This document shows positions 8,465 through 16,335 of a stretch of 64,000 bases of DNA, piece by piece. The notes beneath the pieces were generated by a model. That model saw only the letters and a list, made by a program, of their open reading frames with translations. It was not told the origin of the DNA and ran no database searches. The DNA is from Pyrobaculum islandicum DSM 4184 (GTDB taxonomy: Archaea > Thermoproteota > Thermoprotei > Thermoproteales > Thermoproteaceae). Positions within the stretch are counted from its first letter, which is position 1; each line of letters begins with the position of its first letter. Where the stretch lies: contig NC_008701.1 in assembly GCF_000015205.1 (NCBI RefSeq), forward strand, positions 682,001 to 746,000, written 5' to 3'. The translations under genes were made by a program, and so were the position numbers.

Positions 8465-9393
8465 TCTTCCCCAAAGCCATATCCACCCCTTCTCTCTGGA
8501 TCTAAAGTGAGACTGGCACTATATACAGCTCTGTCTCCCCAACTAAATACGTTGCCCTTCCATATTGTTACGCTAGGCAGGATATTGTTCTTCAGCTTTT
8601 CTGCGAGGTTATCCCCAAATCCAAACGTTGGGTAGATGCCGAATTGTACATCTGTCCTAACGGCGCGAAACGATATCGCGATCGTGCCGCTGTAGGTATA
8701 TTTGTTATATGCAACAACGGCAGGTATCTTCATATAGAGCTTACCATCCGCTGTTTTGAAGTAGGTGGATGGATACAGCCTTGCCAAGTCTTCAGTAGCG
8801 ACTCTGTAGATTAACACCTCGGAAATATACTCAAGGGTGGGCTCCGGAGTTGCTACATATGCAGCTACTGTACCTGTAGGTATCAAGGGGGGAGGTTTCT
8901 GTGTTTTCTCCACCTTAACCACGTTGCGCGCCCCCCTCTCCATATGTATCGTGTATATGTTTACCATCTCTATGTCAGCTGGACTTATGTCGATGTTGTC
9001 TATCACCAGGTAGATCGGCTTGTGCGAGGTCTTGTTGACAACGGCTACCGTGATGAAGAGGACGGTTCTGAAGTCCTTCACGTCGCCTCTCCTCCACTCG
9101 GCCCAGCGCCTCGCCCACTCCCTAAGCTTAGCAACCGGTATGTAGATGGAGCCGCCTCTGGCGGTGCCGTTGAAAAACACCACCCTAGACTCGTTGCGGC
9201 TGGGCGGGTCGATCCCATACACCAGAGCCACCACCGACACGTCGCCCCTCTGGAGAAGGTAGTCGGCGGGCTTTCCTCCGTCGTACAGCTTAAGCCTAAT
9301 GTGCACGCCGGGCGGATCTCCAACCGTCGACGATATGACAAACGTGGCTACCAACGCCGCGGCGAGAATGCCGATGAGCCAGACCTTCCTCAT
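8392..9393 (-). CDS. 5' part of a frameshifted secreted/membrane protein
   Basis: 333 codons starting at ATG 9393, with TATA-like tttataaa about 22 nt upstream at 9412-9419. The N-terminus MRKVWLIGILAAALVATFVI is a signal peptide or membrane anchor, followed by an extracellular-type region of unknown family. The last ~25 codons (after GGYGFGEEW) are out of frame with the natural continuation, which runs on in the overlapping frame at 7868-8464. The first third (9060-9393) is strongly GC-rich and the rest is not, so base composition changes inside the gene. It could be a pseudogene, a sequencing error or a programmed frameshift. Confidence 0.6.
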   Translation of the reverse strand: MRKVWLIGILAAALVATFVISSTVGDPPGVHIRLKLYDGGKPADYLLQRGDVSVVALVYGIDPPSRNESRVVFFNGTARGGSIYIPVAKLREWARRWAEWRRGDVKDFRTVLFITVAVVNKTSHKPIYLVIDNIDISPADIEMVNIYTIHMERGARNVVKVEKTQKPPPLIPTGTVAAYVATPEPTLEYISEVLIYRVATEDLARLYPSTYFKTADGKLYMKIPAVVAYNKYTYSGTIAISFRAVRTDVQFGIYPTFGFGDNLAEKLKNNILPSVTIWKGNVFSWGDRAVYSASLTLDPERRGGYGFGEEWSLRAIKYTIVPPLWGVNISAIR

Positions 9394-9412
9394 ATAAAAC
9401 AAAAAAAACAGT

Positions 9413-10663
9413 TTATAAATTTTTTTGCACCAGAGCTATGTAGAAGGCTTCGCTTTTGTGTATGTGGGGGAAGGTTCTTCCTCCTGGGCCGCCTCTGTAG
9501 GCTGGGGCGAGGTCTGGGTGTGGTTTTTCGGCTTTTGCTGGGGCGCTGGCCACGACCTCTTCGCCTTCTTGGGGCATTATGCTACATACGGCGTATACCA
9601 CCTTTTCGGCCAAGGAGAGGGCGTTGGCTAGGAGCTCTCTCTGGAGTGTGCCGTATCTGGGGGCCTCCTCTACCCTTGGGTATATCTTGACGGCCGGCTC
9701 CTTGGTGAAGGCGCCGCTTGAGGTGCAGGGCGCGTCTAGGAGGGCTTTGTCGAACCTCCTCGTCTTTAGCCTTCTAGAGTCCGCCCGTACGACCTCTACG
9801 GCGTCGCCGGCGCCCAGGGCCTTGAGGAGGTGCTTCATCCTGGCCACCCTCTTTGCGGAGAAGTCGGCCGCCACCACCTTGGCCCGGCCCTCCGCCAGCT
9901 GGACTATTAGGCTGGTCTTCATGCCGGGGGCGGCGGCTAGGTCCAGTATCTTTTCGCCGGGGGCGGGGTCGAGGGAGAGCACGGCGTATATCGAGGCTAG
10001 GTCCTGGGGGACCGCGGCGAAGGTCCTCACGGCGGTTAGGTACTGGACGGGCCTCTTGGCCTTCTTGAGGAGGAGGGCGAAGGGTATCCTGGGGTGGGGC
10101 TCCACCTCGGCCTCCCGCTCCAGCATCTTCAGCGCCTTGTCCACGTCTGTCTTTAGGGTGTTTACCCTGAGCCAGATCCAGGTGTTGTTTCCGGCGTCTA
10201 GTATCCTCTCGACCTCCTCCGGGGGGAGGTTGGCAAGTAGAGTCTCCACTATCGCCGGGTGGTAGCTGTATTTCACCGACAGGTAGCGGGGGAGGTCGCC
10301 CCTGAGGGTCTCAAGGGAGGCCAGCGCCTCCTCGGGCCTCGCCCTGGCCCTCTTTAGGACCCGCCTCCTGTATCTCTCCACGAGGTCTCTGTTGTAGAGG
10401 AGCTTGTCTGCGCGGTACACGAACCAGGTCCGCGCCACGGCTTTCGCGCTTGTGGAGCCCAGAAGCGCCGAGGCTAAGTGGCGGAGGAGGTAGTAGTGCC
10501 TAACCGCGTCGAAGGAGGCGTCGTAGAAGACCTTGAAGCTGTCTAGTCTCCTCCACCTCTGCTTCACCTTCTGGAAGGCGTAGTCCAGCGTGAGTCCGTT
10601 TTTTGTGACCTCGTATAGCACCCTGGCAATGAAGGCAACTAGCTCGTCAGCTGTCCAGGTCAC
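9413..10663 (-). CDS. NOL1/NOP2/Sun family RNA (cytosine-5) methyltransferase
   Basis: 416 aa, SAM-dependent RNA m5C methyltransferase (RsmB/NSUN family). The N-terminal ~150 residues are helical. The Rossmann core has ILDLAAAPGMKTSLI (motif I), the DAPCTSSGAF motif IV with the Cys that releases the product, and VCSIMPQEGEE (motif VI) with the nucleophilic Cys. The start is GTG at 10663, whose GTGA overlaps the stop of the upstream phosphodiesterase. The frame is open farther upstream (to 10735), but that would overlap the neighbour by 76 bp. Substrate (tRNA or rRNA) cannot be told. It is GC-rich. Confidence 0.88.
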   Translation of the reverse strand: MTWTADELVAFIARVLYEVTKNGLTLDYAFQKVKQRWRRLDSFKVFYDASFDAVRHYYLLRHLASALLGSTSAKAVARTWFVYRADKLLYNRDLVERYRRRVLKRARARPEEALASLETLRGDLPRYLSVKYSYHPAIVETLLANLPPEEVERILDAGNNTWIWLRVNTLKTDVDKALKMLEREAEVEPHPRIPFALLLKKAKRPVQYLTAVRTFAAVPQDLASIYAVLSLDPAPGEKILDLAAAPGMKTSLIVQLAEGRAKVVAADFSAKRVARMKHLLKALGAGDAVEVVRADSRRLKTRRFDKALLDAPCTSSGAFTKEPAVKIYPRVEEAPRYGTLQRELLANALSLAEKVVYAVCSIMPQEGEEVVASAPAKAEKPHPDLAPAYRGGPGGRTFPHIHKSEAFYIALVQKNL

Positions 10664-11166
10664 GTTAGGAAGAGCAGCTCCGCCTCTAGCTTGGCTAGAT
10701 CTACCACGGCCACCGTGGAGCGGCCGGTGAGACACCCACAGACCTCCCCTGGGTTGACCACCAGCGTCTTGCCGCGCCTCTCTATGGCGGCTTGGTGGGT
10801 GTGGCCATAGATCACCACGTCGTACAGCCCCGACTCGACCAAGGCCTTCAGCAGGACCGAAGATGCGCCGTGGTAGAGGGCGATCCTCCTCCCCCCGGTC
10901 TCCAGCTCCGCTGCCTCGCCCACTATCTCAACGCCGTATTTCCTCGCCACTTCCATGAAGTAGAGCCTCTCCCCCTCGTTGTTGCCCCAGACCCCAACTA
11001 CCCTCACGCCTTCTCCCAGGGCCTCTCTGAGGGCACGGGCTGAGAAAGGCGCGACCCAATCGCCAGCGTGGAGGACTAGCCTAATCTCTCTCTTTTTAAA
11101 CTCCTCAGCCGCCTTTTTAATTGCCCAAATGTTGTCGTGACTGTCTGACAAAACGCCGATTAGCAC
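10660..11166 (-). CDS. YfcE/MJ0936-type metallophosphodiesterase
   Basis: 168 aa with the calcineurin-like phosphoesterase metal ligands in order: DSHDN (8-12), HAGDWVAPF (34-42), GNNE (61-64), YHGAS (about 98-102) and GHTH (120-123). The family hydrolyses phosphodiesters with Mn or Ni; the natural substrate is unknown. It is the first gene of a two-gene operon with the NSUN methyltransferase (4-bp overlap). Base composition shifts from A/T-rich in the first ~30 codons to GC-rich for the rest, with a border near 11080. Confidence 0.9.
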   Translation of the reverse strand: MLIGVLSDSHDNIWAIKKAAEEFKKREIRLVLHAGDWVAPFSARALREALGEGVRVVGVWGNNEGERLYFMEVARKYGVEIVGEAAELETGGRRIALYHGASSVLLKALVESGLYDVVIYGHTHQAAIERRGKTLVVNPGEVCGCLTGRSTVAVVDLAKLEAELLFLT

Positions 11167-11202
11167 GAGAGATCGAAACAGACAGTATAAAAGTGTTTTA
11201 AT

Positions 11203-11742
11203 TTAGTCTACTTGTACTCCTAGGACTTTTTGGAAAAACTCTATCGCCTCCTCTCTTGTCACTAGTTGACGCTTGCCTACTTTCCCCCTTCTACGTCTCC
11301 TTAGCTGTACTCTTAAGCCTGGCTTAGCTAGCTTTACACAGACGTCCATACCCCAGATGCCGACCGCCGGGTCGTACTTTACGCCTGGTAAAAGGATGTG
11401 TTCTTTTATGCCAAAACAAACGTTGCCCCTGTTGTCGAAGCTCGACCGCTTTATTCTATTGTTAATAGCTTGTAATGCGCGCATTAGGAATTCCACCGCT
11501 TTATCTCTTCTCAATGTTACCGCAACGCCGATAGGTTCGCCTTTTTTTATGCCGAAGTCTTTTATAGTACGTTTTGCTCTTCTCTTGGATGGCTCAGCTC
11601 CTGTCAGTTCCTTAAGCAAACTGGCGGCTTTTTCTAATTTCTCGCCTCCTGTTCCAACGCCTATATTTACTACAACCTTCTCAATAAAAATCCTCTGCAT
11701 AGGGTGTTCTTTCACTAACACCAACTCCCTCCAATTCGGCAT
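11203..11742 (-). CDS. rpl5: 50S ribosomal protein L5 (uL5)
   Basis: 179 aa, archaeal uL5, which contacts 5S rRNA in the central protuberance. Typical features are NWRELVLVKEHPMQRIFIEK near the start, VNIGVGTGGEKLEKA (about 25-39), the basic SKRRAKRTIKDFGIKKGE (about 52-69) and the internal RRRRRGKVGKR (about 148-158). The length is normal. It stands alone here instead of in the large ribosomal operon, as often seen in Thermoproteales. Its ATG at 11742 lies 36 bp after the PAC2 gene on the same strand, so the two may be co-transcribed. Confidence 0.95.
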   Translation of the reverse strand: MPNWRELVLVKEHPMQRIFIEKVVVNIGVGTGGEKLEKAASLLKELTGAEPSKRRAKRTIKDFGIKKGEPIGVAVTLRRDKAVEFLMRALQAINNRIKRSSFDNRGNVCFGIKEHILLPGVKYDPAVGIWGMDVCVKLAKPGLRVQLRRRRRGKVGKRQLVTREEAIEFFQKVLGVQVD

Positions 11743-11778
11743 CGAAGGTAGAGCTTCGCTAGATTTAATAAATTTTTT

Positions 11779-12603
11779 CTAGAAGACAAGTGGAATCTCC
11801 TTCCCGGGGACTCGGGCGGTTGTCTCCACCGGCTTAAATATCGCTTCTATGTTTTTCTCTATGAGAAACGCATATTTAGAGGCGTGTTCCTGTAGTCTTG
11901 TCGTGTCTATCTGGGTCTCCGCTAGTTTAGCCACGGCGTTTATAAGCTTGAGAGCTGCTCCTACGTCTGGCCCAACGCGGCCTACTAGATCGTTTAAAAT
12001 TAGCATAACGTCGCGGTGTGTCGAAATCTTGCCGCTGTCTACAAGTCTTTTTATTGCGGTGAGCAGCTTGGATTCTGCAATTAACAAAGCTCCGTCTATA
12101 CCACGGCCTAATACAGCGTCTAAATAAGCACCTTCTAGCCCAGTCACGGTGGCCTCTTTTATAGGCTCAAAACCGTATTGTCTAAACTTTTCGACTAGGT
12201 TTTCCTCAGTGACGAAATAAACAGCGTCGCTTTCTTTTTCGCCTACGGCAGGCATGGCCGAGAGACAGACGGCCAGTTTTATCTTGTTTTCCTCTGCCCA
12301 GTCTAATACCCTGCGTATGAACTCGGCGTATATCTGCGGAGGGATTGGGACATGTTGTCGAATGGCCACAATACCAGCTTGTCTAGAGTAGAAGATTCTA
12401 TATGGTAACTTCGCAGCGCCGTTTACAACGGCAATAACAGGCGGCATTTCTGTTATCCTAATAGCGCCGATCTCCTCCATAGATAGCGCATCTATTAGAT
12501 ACTCCACGGCAACTACACCAGCGAGAGAAGGTTCGGGACATGCCATAACTAGGATATTTTTCTTGTCTCTAGGCAAGCTACTCATTTTTACCTCAAGCCG
12601 CAT
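11779..12603 (-). CDS. PAC2 family protein (proteasome assembly chaperone-like)
   Basis: About 274 aa. The frame begins at 12609 (MCMRLEVKMSSL). I place the start at ATG 12603 because a TATA box (tttatata, centre about 12628) lies 25 nt upstream; ATG 12585, preceded by GAGGT, is an alternative. The fold signature LAGVVAVEYLIDAL, EIGAIRITEMPPV and TGLEGAYLDAVLGRGIDGALLI fits the archaeal PAC2 family (COG2047), related to eukaryotic proteasome assembly chaperone 2. Its function in archaea is unproven. A proteasome gene occurs at 2523, but not in the same operon. Confidence 0.8.
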   Translation of the reverse strand: MRLEVKMSSLPRDKKNILVMACPEPSLAGVVAVEYLIDALSMEEIGAIRITEMPPVIAVVNGAAKLPYRIFYSRQAGIVAIRQHVPIPPQIYAEFIRRVLDWAEENKIKLAVCLSAMPAVGEKESDAVYFVTEENLVEKFRQYGFEPIKEATVTGLEGAYLDAVLGRGIDGALLIAESKLLTAIKRLVDSGKISTHRDVMLILNDLVGRVGPDVGAALKLINAVAKLAETQIDTTRLQEHASKYAFLIEKNIEAIFKPVETTARVPGKEIPLVF

Positions 12604-12738
12604 GCACATGTCCGGTGCCTATTATATAAATATTTCCCGCTCCTCAGTCTCTACACGCGACAATCCCAAGAGTAGCATGAGAACGTAATCTTAAAGGAGT
12701 TTTTTAATACAACTTCCGCATGTTAATAACGGCGATCT

Positions 12739-12769
12739 AAGCCAGGTTTCCATAGTCCACCCCTGGCTT
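12739..12769. other. Hairpin in the divergent intergenic region
   Basis: A perfect 8-bp inverted repeat (AAGCCAGG ... CCTGGCTT) with a 15-nt loop, followed by TTAAA. It sits between the starts of two divergent genes, so it is neither an obvious terminator nor near either start codon. Its purpose is unknown. Nothing else was recognised in 12610-12847 except the promoters. Confidence 0.35.
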
Positions 12770-12847
12770 TTAAATGTACCTTTTTTGCGCTGCTAAATAT
12801 TAGGTTTAGGCTAAAGTTTTTAAAAAGATTGTAAAATAGTCGTTGTT

Positions 12848-13453
12848 ATGCCGAAAGCGTTGGCTTTCCACGGACGCGGAAGTTCTCCAGAGAATATCTT
12901 GTGGTTAATACAACCTCTACAGGAGACCGGACATGAGGTCGTGGCGCCTCAGATTAGGGACGTAGAAGACGGCTATGAGACTGGTCTTAAGGAGTTGCCT
13001 GTAGCCATAGCAGCTGGCCACAGCATGGGCGGAACTGTGGCATTACTTCTTGCAGCTAAGAATCCTGGCGCCGTCGGATGTGTAGTAGCTATCGCGGCGC
13101 CTGTAGACAGAAGGCTGCAACTTCAGTATATGCTTCAGTCTGGAGACCCCTACCTGAATAAACTAGCAAACGAATTAGCTGCACTGGGAAATAAGCTTGA
13201 ACAAACATCTCCTTCGCGTTTTATAGGTAGCGGTATGCCGCCTGTACTTTATATAAGGGGGACAAAAGACCGTGTAGTCCCTAGAACGCAAATAGATATC
13301 TTAGCCGGTCTCTCAGACAAGTTCAACTTCCCTTTGGAAGTTGTGGAGATCGAAAACATGGGACATAGCCCTCAAACACCTGAACATCAAAAAGCCATAG
13401 CAGACGCGATAAAACGCTTTATAGCACATTGTTCACAAGATAGAAGAAAGTGA
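12848..13453 (+). CDS. Alpha/beta hydrolase (serine hydrolase)
   Basis: 201-aa single-domain alpha/beta hydrolase. It has the oxyanion-hole start KALAFHGRGSSPEN (3-16), a nucleophile elbow GHSMGG (about 58-63), the acid in RGTKDRVVP (about 137-145) and the catalytic His in MGHSPQ (about 171-176). This small cytoplasmic type resembles carboxylesterases or dienelactone hydrolase-like enzymes; the substrate is unknown. TATA-like tttttaaaaag at 12817-12827 lies about 26 nt before the ATG, so the message is probably leaderless. Confidence 0.85.
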   Translation: MPKALAFHGRGSSPENILWLIQPLQETGHEVVAPQIRDVEDGYETGLKELPVAIAAGHSMGGTVALLLAAKNPGAVGCVVAIAAPVDRRLQLQYMLQSGDPYLNKLANELAALGNKLEQTSPSRFIGSGMPPVLYIRGTKDRVVPRTQIDILAGLSDKFNFPLEVVEIENMGHSPQTPEHQKAIADAIKRFIAHCSQDRRK

Positions 13454-13523
13454 CAATCTCGCTCACGCCGTCGTGGGTATCCAAGATACTTCGGAGTCGT
13501 CGGGCGCAGGGCTAGGCGACTAC

Positions 13524-13548
13524 AACCCTTCTTGAAGGGTAAAGCCTC
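13524..13548 (+). repeat. TnpB 3'-end-like module, copy 3 (degenerate)
   Basis: AACCCTTC TT GAAGGGT is a short hairpin followed by AAAGCCTC, reading QPFLKGKAS. It resembles the other modules but lacks the closing stop codon. The region 13454-13638 contains this and the next module and no gene. Confidence 0.3.
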
Positions 13549-13601
13549 TTTGATCTGCACAGTCTATACATCTACCGTATGGAAATACGGACAACGACCT
13601 C

Positions 13602-13634
13602 TCCCGCCCTGAAAGACGAGACTTTCCCCCGTAA
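13602..13634 (+). repeat. TnpB 3'-end-like module, copy 4
   Basis: Reads SRPERRDFPP and stop TAA at 13632-13634, with the CCCGCCCT left arm of the family hairpin. It abuts the 3' end of tRNA-Ala (13639). No TnpB body is attached, so it is a solo end. Confidence 0.45.
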
Positions 13635-13638
13635 AGGT

Positions 13639-13709
13639 GGACCGGCCGGGATTCGAACCCGGGATCTCCCGCACGCCAAGCGGGCATCCTTCCGCTAGAC
13701 TACCGGCCC
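13639..13709 (-). tRNA. tRNA-Ala (GGC)
   Basis: 71-nt cloverleaf without intron and without an encoded CCA. The acceptor stem GGGCCGG pairs with CCGGTCC and contains the G3:U70 wobble pair that identifies alanine tRNAs. The anticodon arm is CCCGC-TTGGCGT-GCGGG, giving anticodon GGC. The T arm is CCGGG-TTCGAAT-CCCGG. TATA-like ttataaag at about 13729-13736 lies 20-27 nt upstream of the 5' end. Confidence 0.95.
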
Positions 13710-13929
13710 TTGTTTCTTGATTTTCTTACTTTATAAGCTTTATAGCGTTCTATGGTCACACGTCTTTTAGAGCGTATTTACGACTAAATCTAAACCTATC
13801 TATTTGTACTTTGTACACAGTACGTCGGGAATTCGCTGGTAGGTACTGCATCACTAGTGTTTTTTCTCATATCACATAGAGAAATGAAATAAGTTTAGGT
13901 TAGATTGGTAAAAATTTTTAAATAATTTA

Positions 13930-14395
13930 TAACTTTAAGGCTCTCTTAGCCATCTACGTGAACTAAACAGAGACAGCGAAGATAGGGGTGTCGCCGAGAT
14001 CTACGCTGGGTATACCGAGGACGTTGTATAGGATACATAAAATGAAGACGCCGTAAACATCCGAAATCGCCGACAACAGTAGAGAGATTCAGTGAAGCTA
14101 GCGGAATATGGGATATGGCAGTATGTCGTAGATAAGAACGACACGTCAAAGACATTAATATGCAACGAAATTCACAGAAACGGTGGAGTACTCAGAGAGA
14201 CTCCACAAGCAATTCAATAATAAACATAACCAAAACATAACTACATTGGATATAAGACTCCACTGCCAACAAAAATCGAGTCTTACTACGTTACGACAAA
14301 CCGACCATTAACCTCGGAAAGGGGTAACGCCCGAGACCTCATAGTGCGGATTCTGCACAAGCGGATAGACAGTTTGTTAACAAATATTTTAAATT
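13930..14395 (+). pseudogene. Decayed coding region, plus strand
   Basis: Coding-like stretches appear in successive frames of the + strand, interrupted by stops: ALLAIYVN / ETAKIGVSPRSTLG, which looks like a helix-turn-helix; then LAEYGIWQYVVDKNDTSKTL; then NARDLIVRILHKRIDSLL near 14320-14395. The composition resembles a decayed DNA-binding or integrase-like gene, but no family can be named with confidence. The whole gap 13710-14423 otherwise contains only the tRNA promoter. Confidence 0.35.
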
Positions 14396-14423
14396 GATGT
14401 ACTAATTCATTATATAAAAATAA

Positions 14424-14777
14424 TCATAGATTATTTACAAATTCTGCTAATAGATACATTACGATTGCGCCCATGATCATACCACGTCCGCCGTATTTAT
14501 TAATACCGGAAAAGTATAGAAATGCACCAATTAGCCCCAATATTACAGATAACGTCTTTGCCATAGAGGCTATATGTATCTTCAAGATATCTTTTAGATT
14601 TTGAAGAAAATTATCAACAGACGATAAGATACTATCTATTGTCTTATATATTTTTACGAAAGGGTCTGTTGCATTAGAAATTGCAAATGTTAACGAAACG
14701 AGGAGCAACATCACAATAGCAATTTTCACAATAATAATTACTACCCTTAAAAACCAACTGTCGGCTTTACGCAACAA
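14424..14777 (-). CDS. Small membrane protein of unknown function
   Basis: 117 aa with three hydrophobic segments: about 11-33, 70-89 and 98-115, separated by an amphipathic linker (SILSSVDNFLQNLKDILKIH). No family was recognised. The start given is TTG at 14777, and there is no TATA box in front of it: the upstream bases are a TnpB-end module. The 5' end may therefore have been replaced by an insertion, and the gene could be truncated or inactive. Confidence 0.5.
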   Translation of the reverse strand: MLRKADSWFLRVVIIIVKIAIVMLLLVSLTFAISNATDPFVKIYKTIDSILSSVDNFLQNLKDILKIHIASMAKTLSVILGLIGAFLYFSGINKYGGRGMIMGAIVMYLLAEFVNNL

Positions 14778-14791
14778 TGTACGGCCCGCGC

Positions 14792-14824
14792 TCCCGCCCT
14801 AAAGGGCAAGGTTTTCAGTTGTAA
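14792..14824 (+). repeat. TnpB 3'-end-like module, copy 5
   Basis: Reads SRPKGQGFQL and stop TAA (14822-14824). The hairpin (GCCCT AA AGGGC) and the tail TTTTCAGTTGTAA match the module at 62054. It sits between two minus-strand genes with no TnpB body. Confidence 0.5.
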
Positions 14825-14825
14825 C

Positions 14826-15728
14826 CTAGAGGACTTCTAACGTTTTTACGCCAACGCTTAGTTTAATTCTTATCTTCTTTGCATTTAAGCTGTTGGGGTG
14901 GTACCCGTCCTCGTCGTATATCACAGTGCCGTCATCTTGGACGTATTTATTGGGCTTTGCTATAGTCATCATGTGTCTAAAGAGTCGTGTGCCAATCTGT
15001 ATCGTGTCTTTATACCTACTAGTACATATATGTGCAGGCGCCTTCACCATCTCCGCTATCCTCTCTGCCGCCTTTAAACTACCATATACACTATGGCCTT
15101 CGATTTTGTAGCCCATAGCCTTTAGCCTTTCTAAGTTAGACTCAGAGATGTCTAACTCGTTTATATTTACAAAACTTATGTATGGCACAAGGGCGTTCAC
15201 AGCTTCAGCAATCTGTTGTTCAAAGCCCGGCAACGCTGGCACCTCCGCACCAATAGTTTTACCAGATGCGACCAACGCCTTTACATATTTTTCTCTGCCC
15301 TGAAGTTGCTTAACGGATGTGATGTGTATCCGCACCTCATCTACTCTACTTGACGCTATAATTCCAACTCTCTTTCCATCGAGATTTAGTATGTGTGTAT
15401 ACATGTGGATATGGAAATCCTCGCCAAACTCCCTCTTTAAGAGGTCTGCAACTATCTTAACACGTTCAGCAACAACTGACGGATCTCCGCCAGTTATCGC
15501 CGCGCCTTCTGAAGAGTATTCAGCCACCACCTTTGGTATATCCTCTATTTTATCCACGGGGATGTCGTTGACATATATTACGTCTTTTCCAAACCTCTCC
15601 TTACTAACAGGACAATAGAAACAGCTAAGGGGGCACAAACCTGTTATAAATATAACACTTTTAGCGCCTAGTAAACAGAGCTCGCAGCCTCTGGCAAATT
15701 CTCCACGAAACACCCTGTTGTAATACAC
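14826..15728 (-). CDS. Radical SAM protein (COG2108-like)
   Basis: 300-aa radical SAM enzyme. The [4Fe-4S] cluster motif is CPLSCFYC (residues 32-39; CxxxCxxC), followed by GGDPS (about 80-84) for SAM binding. It is preceded by two cysteines (CELC, 15-18) and followed by ICTSRYKD near residue 233, with another Cys that could hold an auxiliary site. The family is widespread in archaea but its reaction is unknown. It is divergent from the ThermoDBP gene, with start codons 43 bp apart and a shared palindromic TATA box. Confidence 0.85.
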   Translation of the reverse strand: MYYNRVFRGEFARGCELCLLGAKSVIFITGLCPLSCFYCPVSKERFGKDVIYVNDIPVDKIEDIPKVVAEYSSEGAAITGGDPSVVAERVKIVADLLKREFGEDFHIHMYTHILNLDGKRVGIIASSRVDEVRIHITSVKQLQGREKYVKALVASGKTIGAEVPALPGFEQQIAEAVNALVPYISFVNINELDISESNLERLKAMGYKIEGHSVYGSLKAAERIAEMVKAPAHICTSRYKDTIQIGTRLFRHMMTIAKPNKYVQDDGTVIYDEDGYHPNSLNAKKIRIKLSVGVKTLEVL

Positions 15729-15747
15729 GGTCTATAAACGGATTTTT

Positions 15748-15755
15748 ATTTAAAT
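15748..15755. promoter_or_regulatory. Shared palindromic TATA box (radical SAM / ThermoDBP)
   Basis: ATTTAAAT lies midway between the start codons at 15728 (minus) and 15772 (plus), about 20-24 nt from each. That is the normal TATA-to-start distance for leaderless genes here, so one box could serve both directions. Confidence 0.5.
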
Positions 15756-15771
15756 ACACACTGATAAACTT

Positions 15772-16335
15772 ATGGCAGAAGAAGAGAAAACTGTAGAGCG
15801 CGCCCACGTAGAGGAACGCGGCGGTAGGCAAGTATTAGTTCTAAGATGGAATACCGGTAAGACGTCAGCAGGCCGTCTCTTCGGCAGATATGGCGTGGGG
15901 GGAAGGCCAGATTTCTTTAGGCTGTTATTTGGAGCCATTGCTGGCTCATTAAAGGAGAAGTTCGGCCCCCAGGGGGACGAGATATTTAATAAGATTAGAG
16001 ACTCAAGCGAATTTAGGAAAAGTAGTAGGGAGATTTTTGACGCTTTGAAAGATTGGTTTTTCAACGAACTTGCGCCAAAGTATGGGTTAGACAAAGGCGA
16101 TATTTTTATGATAATTACAGAAATAGAGTTAGATATAACGACGGGAGAGTTGAAATGGCATAAGGACAGAACAGAATTCTACTACTGGGTGAGAAGCGAC
16201 AGATGCCACCAGGTATCGGTGCCAAAAGAGTGCCAAGAGCTGGCCGAAGAAAATACAAAACTAAAGCAAGAAATAGAGCAACTACGCAGAGAGCTAATGC
16301 AGATAAAAGAGAGATTGGCCAGTATATTAAAATAG
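15772..16335 (+). CDS. Probable ThermoDBP, Thermoproteales ssDNA-binding protein
   Basis: 187 aa: a compact N-terminal domain (about 15-140; RQVLVLRWNTGKTSAGRLFG and GRPDFFRLLFGAI are prominent), then a C-terminal coiled coil or leucine zipper (about 150-187: LAEENTKLKQEIEQLRRELM). This architecture and sequence type match ThermoDBP, the protein that replaces canonical OB-fold SSB in Thermoproteales, binding ssDNA in a cleft and dimerising through the zipper. I assign it from memory of the family, not from a search. It stands alone, leaderless, next to a shared TATA. Confidence 0.7.
   Translation: MAEEEKTVERAHVEERGGRQVLVLRWNTGKTSAGRLFGRYGVGGRPDFFRLLFGAIAGSLKEKFGPQGDEIFNKIRDSSEFRKSSREIFDALKDWFFNELAPKYGLDKGDIFMIITEIELDITTGELKWHKDRTEFYYWVRSDRCHQVSVPKECQELAEENTKLKQEIEQLRRELMQIKERLASILK

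Noticed and set aside
9050-9070. GTGATGA followed by CTGA on the plus strand, like a C box and D' box
   Set aside because: No C' or D box follows, and it is inside a coding region.
9579-10265. 228-codon plus-strand ORF opposite the NSUN methyltransferase
   Set aside because: Shadow of a GC-rich gene that has all catalytic motifs; composition is not protein-like.
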